A stretch of DNA of 7,589 bases, from assembly GCA_937897495.1 (NCBI GenBank), contig CALCBL010000621.1, forward strand, positions 1 to 7,589. Direction: 5' to 3'. Position 1 is the first letter of the stretch. Every line of letters begins with the position of its first letter. The notes beneath the pieces are model-generated. The model worked only from the letters and a program-made list of their open reading frames with translations. It was not told where the DNA came from and searched no databases. A program made the translations under genes and the position numbers. Positions 1 to 6,170 of this stretch are shown piece after piece. Origin of the DNA: an uncultured Burkholderiales bacterium (lineage in GTDB: Bacteria > Pseudomonadota > Gammaproteobacteria > Burkholderiales > Burkholderiaceae_C).

Positions 1-691
1 ACTTGCCTTCTTTGGATTCACGCACATTGTGGGTGGTGAACTTGAAATTCAAATTAGGGTACTTGGCCAAAGCAAACAAGCTGGCTGCTTGCGCGTACGG
101 GGCGCCCTCGTCCAAAACAGGACGCGCAAAGTGATCCAAAAGCACCGTGGCTTTGGGGAATTGCTTGAGCAAAGTCTCGAGTTGAGGCAAACCATCGGCG
201 CGCAATTGCACGCACATGGGGATGTGGTGTTCAGAGATGTAATCCCAAACAGGAAAGCTGCGAGGGTCGTCCAATCGAACACTGTGGTCTGCCGCTGCGG
301 TATGTCCTGCAATGAACACACGCATGCCACTCAGGCCTGCATCTTTCCAGTGCTTGACTTGAGCCACGGCATCGGGTTGCAAAGTGTCGACAGAATACAC
401 GCCCACAAATTGTGACGTATTGGCTTTCACGCAATCCAAGGTGTAACTGTTGTCATGGCCGTAGCAGGTGGAGGCTTGTACCAAAACAGATTTGGCTACG
501 CCCGCTTCTTTCAAGGCTTGCGCCATGCCAAAGCCATTCACAGGGCGTTCTTTGGACCAGTCAGATTGCTTGCCGCCCATAGGCGCCAAAGGGTAGCGAA
601 CAGGATCGTCAGCAATCACGTGACTGTGGGAGTCCACCACGGGCACGTCCAAAGAAATGGCAGATAAATTTGTAGCAGTAGATGCAGTCAT
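1..691 (-). CDS. Amidohydrolase_2 family TIM-barrel hydrolase (partial, C-terminus missing)
   Basis: An open frame of 230 codons runs from the ATG at 691 to the window edge without a stop, so the C-terminal part is missing. The N-terminus has the amidohydrolase signature V-V-D20-S-H22-S-H24, the usual metal-site strand 1 motif of this superfamily. A later strand carries L-L-D186-H187-F-A-R-P, typical of the amidohydrolase_2 (PF04909, COG3618-like) group, which includes 2-pyrone-4,6-dicarboxylate hydrolases and lactonases. There is no signal peptide, so it should be cytoplasmic. The ATG at 691 is the only reasonable start: upstream the frame has no ATG, GTG or TTG before a TGA at 722-724. A weak AGG lies 5-7 bases upstream of the ATG. 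The gene follows purH after 91 bases and may be read from it or from its own promoter; a perfect-arm palindrome at 702-717 lies just before the start. The substrate cannot be assigned. The family call is firm and the function is general only. Confidence 0.85.
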   Translation of the reverse strand, partial: MTASTATNLSAISLDVPVVDSHSHVIADDPVRYPLAPMGGKQSDWSKERPVNGFGMAQALKEAGVAKSVLVQASTCYGHDNSYTLDCVKANTSQFVGVYSVDTLQPDAVAQVKHWKDAGLSGMRVFIAGHTAAADHSVRLDDPRSFPVWDYISEHHIPMCVQLRADGLPQLETLLKQFPKATVLLDHFARPVLDEGAPYAQAASLFALAKYPNLNFKFTTHNVRESKEGK

Positions 692-701
692 GGTGCCTAA
701 A

Positions 702-717
702 TTGCGAGGTCTCGCAA
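702..717. promoter_or_regulatory. 16-bp palindrome, possible operator upstream of the amidohydrolase
   Basis: TTGCGAGGTCTCGCAA has two perfect 7-base arms (TTGCGAG and CTCGCAA) around a GT centre. It ends 10 bases before the amidohydrolase ATG. This size and symmetry suit a dimeric repressor such as a GntR, TetR or MarR family protein. As RNA it could form a 6-bp stem with a 4-base loop, but only a short ATTTA follows, so it is a poor intrinsic terminator. The operator role is inferred. Confidence 0.4.
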
Positions 718-728
718 AGAGTCATTAC

Positions 729-761
729 AGGCACATATCATGCCTTCAAATGCCATTGAAG
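729..761. repeat. Two overlapping inverted repeats in the purH-amidohydrolase gap
   Basis: AGGCA (729-733) and TGCCT (741-745) form a 5-base inverted repeat with a 7-base spacer. CTTCAA (744-749) and TTGAAG (756-761) form a 6-base inverted repeat with a 6-base spacer. They share two bases, so only one could fold at a time in RNA. No U-run follows either one. They may be protein-binding sites, an RNA switch, or chance. Confidence 0.3.
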
Positions 762-782
762 ACTTCTACAAAATTTCACAGC

Positions 783-2363
783 TCAGTGACGGAAATGGCG
801 CACACCCGAGAAAACCATGGCCACACCGCGTTCATCGGCGGCTGCAATCACCTCGGGGTCGCGCATAGAACCGCCAGGCTGAATGACGCAATTGGCGCCA
901 GCATCCACCACCACATCGAGGCCATCACGGAACGGGAAGAAGGCATCGCTGGCTACCACGGTGTTTTGCAAACTCAAACCGGCATGACCGGCTTTGATGC
1001 TGGCAATGCGTGCAGAGTCTAAACGGCTCATTTGACCGGCGCCCACGCCCATGGTCATGCCGTTGGCACAAAACACAATGGCATTGCTTTTAACGTACTT
1101 GGCAACTTTCCAAGCAAACAACAAATCTTGCAGTTGTGCTGGCGTGGGTTGAACTTTGGTGACCACTTTAAGGTCGGCCAATTGGAGTTCGTGGTTGTCG
1201 GCGGTTTGAATCAGCAAACCTGACCCTACGCGTTTGATGTCTTGAGCGTTGCGGCCTTGCTCAAAAGCGCTGCCGCCTGCTTTGAATTCGGGCAAGGCAA
1301 TTTGCAGCACACGCACATTGGCTTTGGCTTTGAAAATGTCCAGAGCTTCAGGTGAATACGAAGGTGCCATCAGCACTTCGACAAACTGCTTGCTAATTTG
1401 TTGAGCAGCCGCAGCATCTACTTGTCGGTTGAAGGCAATGATGCCGCCAAAGGCCGAGGTTGGGTCGGTTTGAAATGCCTTGTTGTAGCACTCAAGCGCG
1501 TTGGCACCCACGGCCACACCACACGGATTGGCGTGCTTCACAATGACGCAAGCAGATTCGGCAAAGCTCTTGACGCATTCCCAAGCGGCATCAGCATCGG
1601 CAATATTGTTGTACGACAGTTCTTTGCCTTGCAACTGCACCGCAGTGACCAAAGAGCCCGGCGCAGGGTGCAGGTCGCGGTAGAAAGCTGCCGTTTGGTG
1701 AGGGTTCTCGCCGTAGCGCAAGTCTTGCAATTTCACAAAGCGGCCGTTGGACTGCGCTGGATATTCTGTGCGGGTGTTGTCTTCCAAGTTGTAGGAAGAC
1801 AAGTAATCGCTGATGGCCGCGTCGTAATTGCTAATGCGATTGAAGGCCGCCACTGACAAAGCAAAACGTGTTTTCTCAGACACTTGGCCGTGGGCTGTGA
1901 GCTCTTCAATGACTGCGGCGTACTGGGATGCATCTGTGAGCACTGCCACGTCTTTCCAGTTCTTGGCTGCACTGCGCACCATGGCAGGGCCGCCGATGTC
2001 GATGTTCTCAATGGCATCTTCCAAGGTACAGCCGGGCTTGGCCACAGTGGCTTCGAAGGGGTACAAATTGACGATCAGCAAATCGATGGTTTGAATGCCG
2101 TGCGCTTTCAAAGCGGCCATGTGCTCGGGCACATCGCGGCGGGCCAACAATCCGCCGTGCACTTTGGGATGCAATGTTTTAACGCGGCCATCGAGCATTT
2201 CAGGAAAGTCCGTGACTTGCGCCACTTCGGTCACGGGCAGGCCTTGGTCGGCCAACAGCTTGGCAGTGCCTCCTGTGGACACCAACTCCACCTTCAGCGC
2301 GTGCAATGCTTTGGCGAGTTCAACGATGCCCGTTTTATCGGAGACAGAAATGAGTGCTTTCAT
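783..2363 (-). CDS. purH: Bifunctional AICAR transformylase / IMP cyclohydrolase PurH
   Basis: PurH catalyses the last two steps of de novo IMP synthesis in the cytoplasm: formylation of AICAR with 10-formyltetrahydrofolate, then cyclisation of FAICAR to IMP. The product is 526 residues, close to the roughly 529 of E. coli PurH. The N-terminal IMP cyclohydrolase domain (about 1-195) has S8-D-K-T-G12, S29-T-G-G-T33 and the D58-G-R-V-K-T-L-H-P-K67 block. The C-terminal transformylase domain has L-R-Y-G-E-N-P-H-Q at 215-223, the K276-H277 pair in V-K-H-A-N-P-C-G (the catalytic Lys-His of the family) and F-P-F-R-D-G at 476-481. The start at 2363 was chosen because [10 protein letters not shown] is the normal family N-terminus. 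An in-frame ATG 69 bases further upstream only adds residues that overlap fis. There is no strong ribosome-binding site, but the fis stop is 5 bases away, so translation is probably coupled. Confidence 0.98.
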   Translation of the reverse strand: MKALISVSDKTGIVELAKALHALKVELVSTGGTAKLLADQGLPVTEVAQVTDFPEMLDGRVKTLHPKVHGGLLARRDVPEHMAALKAHGIQTIDLLIVNLYPFEATVAKPGCTLEDAIENIDIGGPAMVRSAAKNWKDVAVLTDASQYAAVIEELTAHGQVSEKTRFALSVAAFNRISNYDAAISDYLSSYNLEDNTRTEYPAQSNGRFVKLQDLRYGENPHQTAAFYRDLHPAPGSLVTAVQLQGKELSYNNIADADAAWECVKSFAESACVIVKHANPCGVAVGANALECYNKAFQTDPTSAFGGIIAFNRQVDAAAAQQISKQFVEVLMAPSYSPEALDIFKAKANVRVLQIALPEFKAGGSAFEQGRNAQDIKRVGSGLLIQTADNHELQLADLKVVTKVQPTPAQLQDLLFAWKVAKYVKSNAIVFCANGMTMGVGAGQMSRLDSARIASIKAGHAGLSLQNTVVASDAFFPFRDGLDVVVDAGANCVIQPGGSMRDPEVIAAADERGVAMVFSGVRHFRH

Positions 2364-2368
2364 TATTT

Positions 2369-2605
2369 TTATTTCAAAAGTTTGTGTTCTAAAAGTTTCT
2401 TGCGCAGCGTGTTGCGGTTCAGGCCCAACCATTCTGCGGCGCGCGATTGATTTTGCTCAGCGCGTTGCATGACCACTTCAAGCAGCGGTTTTTCAACAGT
2501 ACTCAACAGCATGTCGTACATGCCAGTGGGTTCTTCACCGTCCATGTCGTGAAAGTAAGCGTTCAAGCTTTCGCGAATGCATTCGTCAATTTTTTTCTTG
2601 GTCAT
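2369..2605 (-). CDS. fis: Fis family nucleoid-associated DNA-binding protein
   Basis: Fis is a homodimer that bends DNA and regulates rRNA, tRNA and growth-phase genes. The 78-residue product aligns well by eye with the C-terminal three quarters of E. coli Fis (98 residues). The core helix region has [11 protein letters not shown] (37-47). The helix-turn-helix (52-75) runs [20 protein letters not shown], keeping the R-x-T-L-R-K-K-L recognition helix. About 22 N-terminal residues of E. coli Fis are absent, including the beta-hairpin arm that contacts Hin-type invertases. The ATG overlaps the dusB stop in an ATGA (2602-2605), which points to coupled translation and supports this start. It sits between dusB and purH in one operon. 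Confidence 0.96.
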   Translation of the reverse strand: MTKKKIDECIRESLNAYFHDMDGEEPTGMYDMLLSTVEKPLLEVVMQRAEQNQSRAAEWLGLNRNTLRKKLLEHKLLK

Positions 2606-3645
2606 TCCATGGTCTCCAAAGCCAATTCTGTGCGTGTGCCTGAAAAAGCCTGCGGCATGCGCTCCGAGCGCGATGCCATTCCTTCAAAAAATTCTGCGAC
2701 AGCGCAAGATTGCGACTCGGCTGACTCCAAAGTGTTCATGTGGTCTCTGAACACATCACCGCCAGGCAAATCACGCACGTACCAAGCAATGTGTTTGCGT
2801 GCAGATCGCACACCTGTGAGTTCACCATACAAGCCATAGTGATCTTGCAAATGCGCTAGCAAGGCGCGCTTCACTTCTGCCACCAAGGGCGGTGCCAAAT
2901 GCTCGCCAGTGGCCAAAAAATGAACGATCTCGCGAAAGATCCATGGACGACCTTGGGCAGCACGCCCAACCATCAGGGCATCTGCACCGGTGTACTTGAG
3001 CACCTGCAGTGCTTTTTCGGGGGAGTCAATGTCGCCATTGGCCACCACCGGGATGTTCACAGCAGCTTTCACAGCAGCGACCGTGTCGTACTCGGCAAAC
3101 CCTTTGTAGCCTTGTTCGCGCGTGCGGCCATGTACCGTGACCATTTGAATACCGACACTTTCAAAAGCTTTGGCCAAGCTCAGGGCATTTTTTTCTGTCT
3201 CGCACCAACCGGTGCGCATCTTCAAAGTGACAGGTACGTTGCGAGGCGCACACGCAGCCACAACAGCTTGCGCAATCTCGATGGCCAATCTCTCGTTTTG
3301 CATCAGCGCAGAACCCGCCCATTTGTTACACACTTTTTTAGCAGGACAGCCCATGTTGATGTCAATGATCTGCGCACCCTGATCAATGTTGTAGGCCGCT
3401 GCCTCTGCCATCATGGGCGCATCGGTGCCTGCAATTTGCACAGCGATGGGCCCAGGCTCACCGTCGTGATTGGCGCGCCGCGATGTTTTCAAGCTTTTCC
3501 AAAGGTCCTTGCGCGACGTCACCATCTCGCTCACGGCATAGCCCGCACCGAACTGTCTGCACAGTTGGCGAAAGGGTCGATCTGTGACACCCGCCATGGG
3601 GGCCACAAAGACTGAATTAGGGAGGACGTAGGGTCCGATTTGCAT
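2602..3645 (-). CDS. dusB: tRNA-dihydrouridine synthase B
   Basis: DusB is an FMN- and NADPH-dependent enzyme that reduces specific uridines in the tRNA D-loop to dihydrouridine. The 347-residue product (E. coli DusB is 321) opens with the family start M-Q-I-G-P-Y-V-L and A-P-M-A-G-V-T-D at 15-22. The N-x-G-C-P motif places the catalytic cysteine at C100, with N97 before it. FMN- and substrate-binding motifs follow: L-K-M-R-T-G at 141-146, V-H-G-R-T at 171-175, N203-G-D and V-G-R-A at 226-229. The ATG at 3645 fits the family N-terminus, although no clear Shine-Dalgarno sequence precedes it. It is the first gene of the dusB-fis-purH operon, and its stop overlaps the fis start. The C-terminus is somewhat longer than in E. 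coli. Confidence 0.97.
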   Translation of the reverse strand: MQIGPYVLPNSVFVAPMAGVTDRPFRQLCRQFGAGYAVSEMVTSRKDLWKSLKTSRRANHDGEPGPIAVQIAGTDAPMMAEAAAYNIDQGAQIIDINMGCPAKKVCNKWAGSALMQNERLAIEIAQAVVAACAPRNVPVTLKMRTGWCETEKNALSLAKAFESVGIQMVTVHGRTREQGYKGFAEYDTVAAVKAAVNIPVVANGDIDSPEKALQVLKYTGADALMVGRAAQGRPWIFREIVHFLATGEHLAPPLVAEVKRALLAHLQDHYGLYGELTGVRSARKHIAWYVRDLPGGDVFRDHMNTLESAESQSCAVAEFFEGMASRSERMPQAFSGTRTELALETME

Positions 3646-3717
3646 GAACGAAGACAGACAGAACAGGGGAATGAAGAAGCCGAAAGCGAAAGGTCATCTG
3701 CTTAAAAAGGAGGCACG

Positions 3718-3747
3718 ATTGTAATTGCTTAATTTTTGAGCAGGGAA
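3718..3747 (-). promoter_or_regulatory. Predicted dusB-fis-purH promoter
   Basis: Read on the minus strand, a TACAAT -10 hexamer occupies 3723-3718. The best -35 candidate is a weak TTCCCT at 3747-3742, with an 18-base spacer. The bases after the -10 (CGTGCC) form a GC-rich discriminator, a feature of promoters under stringent control. Transcription would start near 3711, giving a leader of about 65 bases before dusB. Upstream DNA at 3745-3778 is very AT-rich with short A-runs and could act as an UP element. The -10 is convincing and the -35 is weak. Confidence 0.5.
3727..3741. promoter_or_regulatory. Predicted Fis-binding site in the dusB-fis promoter
   Basis: On the minus strand the 15 bases read GCTCAAAAATTAAGC. 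This matches every defined position of the Fis core consensus GNTYAWWWWWTRANC, including the G and C at the ends and the all-AT centre. The site lies between the predicted -35 and -10 elements, where bound protein would block RNA polymerase. E. coli Fis is known to repress its own dusB-fis promoter, so autorepression is a natural reading. A second, poorer candidate lies at 3745-3759 (G and C ends, AT-only centre). Confidence 0.5.
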
Positions 3748-3801
3748 ATTATTTTAAGCAAAAAATCAAAAATAGAAACCTTTGGCTACACTCTGCTTCA
3801 A

Positions 3802-4329
3802 ATGCAAGAATGGTTCACACCCCTCATCACTCAGCTGCTGGCTTGGCTGGCATTTCCCCAGCACGGTTTGTCAACCGTCTTCACCATTGCTTTCATCTCA
3901 GCCACGCTCTTGCCATTAGGCTCTGAACCTGCCGTTTTTGGTTTAATCAAACTCAACCCTGACTTGTTTTGGCAGGCTATTTTTGTCGCCACGGCTGGCA
4001 ACACATTGGGTGGCATGTTGAGTTGGTGGATGGGATATGGCACACACCAAGCTGTAGACATCGTTCGAAAGCACAAAGGTGAAATTAAGGCTGAAATACA
4101 AGCACCCAACACCCGCATGAACGAAAAAATGCACAAGCGTGCGCTGGAATGGCTGGAAAAGCTTGGGCCCAAAGCCTGTCTACTTTCTTGGCTGCCCGGC
4201 GTTGGAGACCCCCTTTGCGCCGTGGCTGGTTGGCTCAAGATGCCCTTCCTGCCATGCGCCATCTACATGGCCATCGGTAAGTTTTTGCGTTACCTGATCA
4301 TGACTTCATTGCTGCTCTGGGTTTTTTAG
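3802..4329 (+). CDS. YqaA-type small membrane protein (DedA/VTT-like family)
   Basis: The 175-residue product resembles E. coli YqaA (142 residues), an inner-membrane protein of the SNARE-associated/DedA-like group whose role is not settled. Matching blocks are S-A-T-L-L-P-L-G-S-E (33-42), A-G-N-T-L-G-G-M-L-S-W-W (65-76), L-L-S-W-L-P-G-V-G-D-P-L-C-A-V-A-G-W (127-144) and G-K-F-L-R-Y (159-164). Hydrophobic stretches near 8-19, 24-50, 57-79, 125-142 and 150-174 suggest several membrane segments. A charged loop at 88-124 is longer than in E. coli. The ATG at 3802 was preferred, although it has no clear ribosome-binding site. A TTG at 3736 would add 22 charged, family-unlike residues. The gene diverges from dusB and ends 2 bases from the convergent permease gene. 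Family call good, start moderate. Confidence 0.82.
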   Translation: MQEWFTPLITQLLAWLAFPQHGLSTVFTIAFISATLLPLGSEPAVFGLIKLNPDLFWQAIFVATAGNTLGGMLSWWMGYGTHQAVDIVRKHKGEIKAEIQAPNTRMNEKMHKRALEWLEKLGPKACLLSWLPGVGDPLCAVAGWLKMPFLPCAIYMAIGKFLRYLIMTSLLLWVF

Positions 4330-4331
4330 GC

Positions 4332-5084
4332 CTACCGAACGACCAGCAAGACGGCAATGAAAATTAAAAACCCAAGCAGTACTTTTCTAAATGTGTCTTC
4401 ACTGAGGCGATGCCGAAGTTTTTGCCCAGCGGTTAAGCCTATGGCCATGGGCACCAGTGCCAAGACTGAATAGCCCAGGTCAATCACCTCCATACGGCCA
4501 AAGCTGTACATGGCCAAATACAAAGGCCAAGCCGCGTTCAAATAAATCACACTGACGGCCCCTACAAACTCATCTCGTCGCATTTTCAAAGCCAGCATGT
4601 AACTGATCATGATGGGCCCCATCAAAGACGACACGCCGCCCAGCATGCCCGACACCGTACCAATCGCGGCACCCGTCCATCTTTCCTTCTCAGCAGAGAT
4701 GGTGAAATTGGGTTTGAACAGCATCGACACCACGGCCACGATCACCGCAAAAGCCACCATCATATTGAGTTGCTTGACGCTGAACGACAGCGTCCAGTGC
4801 ACGGCAATCACCGTCATGATGGCTTGAGTGAGCATGAGGGGCCAGAATCTTTTAAAACTGGCCTTCCAACTGGCCTCCTGCCAAGCTTGCCAAATGTTGG
4901 ACACCACCACAGGCACAGCCACCAAAGCGATGGCTTGGGTGCTGCCAATCATGAGGGACATGATGGGCACTGCAAACAAGGGCAGGCCCACACCCAATGT
5001 ACCCTTCACAATGCCGCCAAAAAGGATGGCAGTGGCGCAAGCGGCAATGATCAGCACCTGTTCGGTACTGAGTGAAAGTTCCAT
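4332..5084 (-). CDS. TauE/SafE (TSUP) family permease
   Basis: The 250-residue product is a hydrophobic inner-membrane protein of the usual TSUP length (about 250), with two related halves. The N-terminal half has G-G-I-V-K-G-T-L-G-V-G-L-P-L (23-36), and the second has G-T-V-S-G-M-L-G-G-V-S-S-L-M-G-P (142-157). These are the internally repeated glycine-rich motifs of the family. Hydrophobic stretches suggest about seven or eight membrane helices. TSUP members move sulfite, sulfoacetate, taurine-related or other organic anions, often as exporters. The gene is last in a same-strand run after a Pht5-like decarboxylase (63-base gap), so an anion linked to that pathway is a plausible substrate. 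The ATG at 5084 gives a normal N-terminus; only a weak GAG precedes it. The substrate is not determined. Confidence 0.88.
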   Translation of the reverse strand: MELSLSTEQVLIIAACATAILFGGIVKGTLGVGLPLFAVPIMSLMIGSTQAIALVAVPVVVSNIWQAWQEASWKASFKRFWPLMLTQAIMTVIAVHWTLSFSVKQLNMMVAFAVIVAVVSMLFKPNFTISAEKERWTGAAIGTVSGMLGGVSSLMGPIMISYMLALKMRRDEFVGAVSVIYLNAAWPLYLAMYSFGRMEVIDLGYSVLALVPMAIGLTAGQKLRHRLSEDTFRKVLLGFLIFIAVLLVVR

Positions 5085-5104
5085 GGAGAGCTCGTTTCGT
5101 TAAA

Positions 5105-5143
5105 GGCGTTGAATGCTGGCGTTGATTGCCAGCGTTGAATGTG
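5105..5143. repeat. Three tandem 13-bp repeats between the decarboxylase and permease genes
   Basis: Three adjacent 13-base units occur: GGCGTTGAATGCT (5105-5117), GGCGTTGATTGCC (5118-5130) and AGCGTTGAATGTG (5131-5143). The core GCGTTGAWTG is kept in all three. The array fills most of the 63-base gap between the decarboxylase stop and the permease start. A minus-strand hairpin GCTGGC-7 bases-GCCAGC overlaps units 1 to 3 but has no following U-run. It could be a set of protein-binding sites or a replication-slippage product. Confidence 0.65.
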
Positions 5144-5147
5144 GGCT

Positions 5148-6140
5148 TTAAATTTTGAAAGCTTCAAGCGATTCAGGTGCAAACAACTCTTGAGGGCTGA
5201 GTTTGCGTGGCGACAAGCCCTGCTCTTGGTGATAGCGCGTGAAGGTTTCAAGAACGTCCACGTTTTTCTCGAGGCCATAAGACCACCAGTCATTGCCAAA
5301 CTCTTTGCGTGCATCTTCCACATGGGCCGTGAGCCAAGGCAACATGGCTTTCAAGGCCGCAGTTTCGTAGAGGTCTTCGTAGGTTTTGCGCTGCGCTTCA
5401 ATGAAGGCCTTGGTCAGCGACTGGGCAATCAAGCGGTTGGCCTCATAGACCTCGCGGCGAATCACAACAGTGTGCATGATGGGGAAAATTTTGGTTTGGC
5501 GATAGTAAGCGCGCTCAATGTCCACATAGTTTTCAAACAAGCGCTTCACTTTGCCATCACCTTTTAAGAAAGAAGATGGCATGCGTGCTGTGTAGAGGGC
5601 ATCTAGCTCGCCATCGTGCAGCATTTGCGACAAGGTTTGGTGCGGCTCAATGGGATGCACTTGAATGTTGGGCGGCAGATTGAGCTTTTGTTTTTCAATG
5701 CGGCCAGTTTCCTCTTCGCCGCCAAACAAATACGGCTGTGCGTCGACAGGCACGCCATAGTGGTCTTGCAAAATGCCGCGAATCCAAACCGGTGCCGTCA
5801 TTTGGTATTCAGGGCTGGCAATGCGTTTGCCAATCAAATCTTTGGGTTCCTTGATGCCTGAATTGGCATTCACATAAATGCAAGAGTGACGAAAGAACCT
5901 AGAGGGAAATACAGGAATGGCAATGAAGGGGCGATCGGGTTTGTGCAGAGATACGCAATAAGACGAAAGCGACATTTCGCAGACATCAAACTCACGAAAC
6001 CGTGCCATGCGAAAGAAGGTTTCTTCAACCGGCAAATTCAAGTAGTTCAGATCGATGCCATCCACTTGAACGCTGCCGTCCATCAAGGCGCGGGTGCGAT
6101 CGTAATTCCAGCAAGCGAAGCTAAGGGGCAGTTTGGCCAT
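5148..6140 (-). CDS. 4,5-dihydroxyphthalate decarboxylase (Pht5)-like protein
   Basis: The 330-residue product closely resembles proteins annotated as 4,5-dihydroxyphthalate decarboxylase, the enzyme that converts 4,5-dihydroxyphthalate to protocatechuate in bacterial phthalate degradation (Pht5 is about 331 residues). Recognisable family blocks are L-S-F-A-C-W-N-Y-D-R-T (6-16), E-M-S-L-S-S-Y (55-61), I-P-V-F-P-S-R-F-F-R-H-S (75-86) and Y-Q-M-T-A-P-V-W-I-R-G-I-L (112-124). The family has a periplasmic-binding-protein type II-like fold, but the N-terminus M-A-K-L-P-L-S-F shows no signal peptide, so it should be cytoplasmic. It follows a Bug-type receptor (30-base gap) and a Rieske oxygenase on the same strand, which supports a role in aromatic carboxylate breakdown. 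The ATG at 6140 matches the family start; the ribosome-binding site is weak. The exact substrate is not shown by sequence alone. Confidence 0.82.
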   Translation of the reverse strand: MAKLPLSFACWNYDRTRALMDGSVQVDGIDLNYLNLPVEETFFRMARFREFDVCEMSLSSYCVSLHKPDRPFIAIPVFPSRFFRHSCIYVNANSGIKEPKDLIGKRIASPEYQMTAPVWIRGILQDHYGVPVDAQPYLFGGEEETGRIEKQKLNLPPNIQVHPIEPHQTLSQMLHDGELDALYTARMPSSFLKGDGKVKRLFENYVDIERAYYRQTKIFPIMHTVVIRREVYEANRLIAQSLTKAFIEAQRKTYEDLYETAALKAMLPWLTAHVEDARKEFGNDWWSYGLEKNVDVLETFTRYHQEQGLSPRKLSPQELFAPESLEAFKI

Positions 6141-6165
6141 GTGATTTATCTTTGAAAGTGATTTA
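6141..6165. repeat. 8-bp direct repeat in the receptor-decarboxylase gap
   Basis: GTGATTTA occurs at 6141-6148 and again at 6158-6165, 17 bases apart start to start, in the 30-base gap before the decarboxylase ATG. It may be a minor regulatory repeat or chance in an AT-rich spacer. Confidence 0.3.
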
Positions 6166-6170
6166 AAAAT

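Noticed and set aside
692..782. Separate sigma-70 promoter for the amidohydrolase
   Set aside because: Candidates such as TTGAAG with TGTAAT have spacing of only 14 bases; no pair was good enough to call.
2364..2432. A 23-residue N-terminal extension of PurH from an in-frame ATG at 2432
   Set aside because: The extension overlaps the fis 3' end, has no family similarity, and the normal PurH N-terminus begins at 2363.
1398..2450. Plus-strand open frames opposite purH and fis
   Set aside because: Antisense shadows of purH and fis; no family resemblance or independent start signal.
2899..3615. 238-codon plus-strand open frame opposite dusB
   Set aside because: It is fully antisense to a well-conserved dusB and its translation has no recognisable domain.
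3617..3697. 26-residue minus-strand small ORF overlapping the dusB start
   Set aside because: No ribosome-binding site and no feature suggesting a leader peptide; likely chance.
3736..3801. TTG start adding 22 residues to the YqaA-type protein
   Set aside because: The added part is charged and unlike the family, and the TTG falls inside the predicted Fis site and dusB promoter. Not fully excluded, because the ATG at 3802 also lacks a clear ribosome-binding site.
3831..4262. 143-codon minus-strand frame opposite the YqaA-type gene
   Set aside because: The plus-strand product matches a known membrane family, while the antisense translation does not.
5112..5136. Intrinsic terminator between the decarboxylase and permease genes
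   Set aside because: The 6-bp GCTGGC/GCCAGC stem has no U-run after it on the minus strand and is better explained by the 13-bp tandem repeats.
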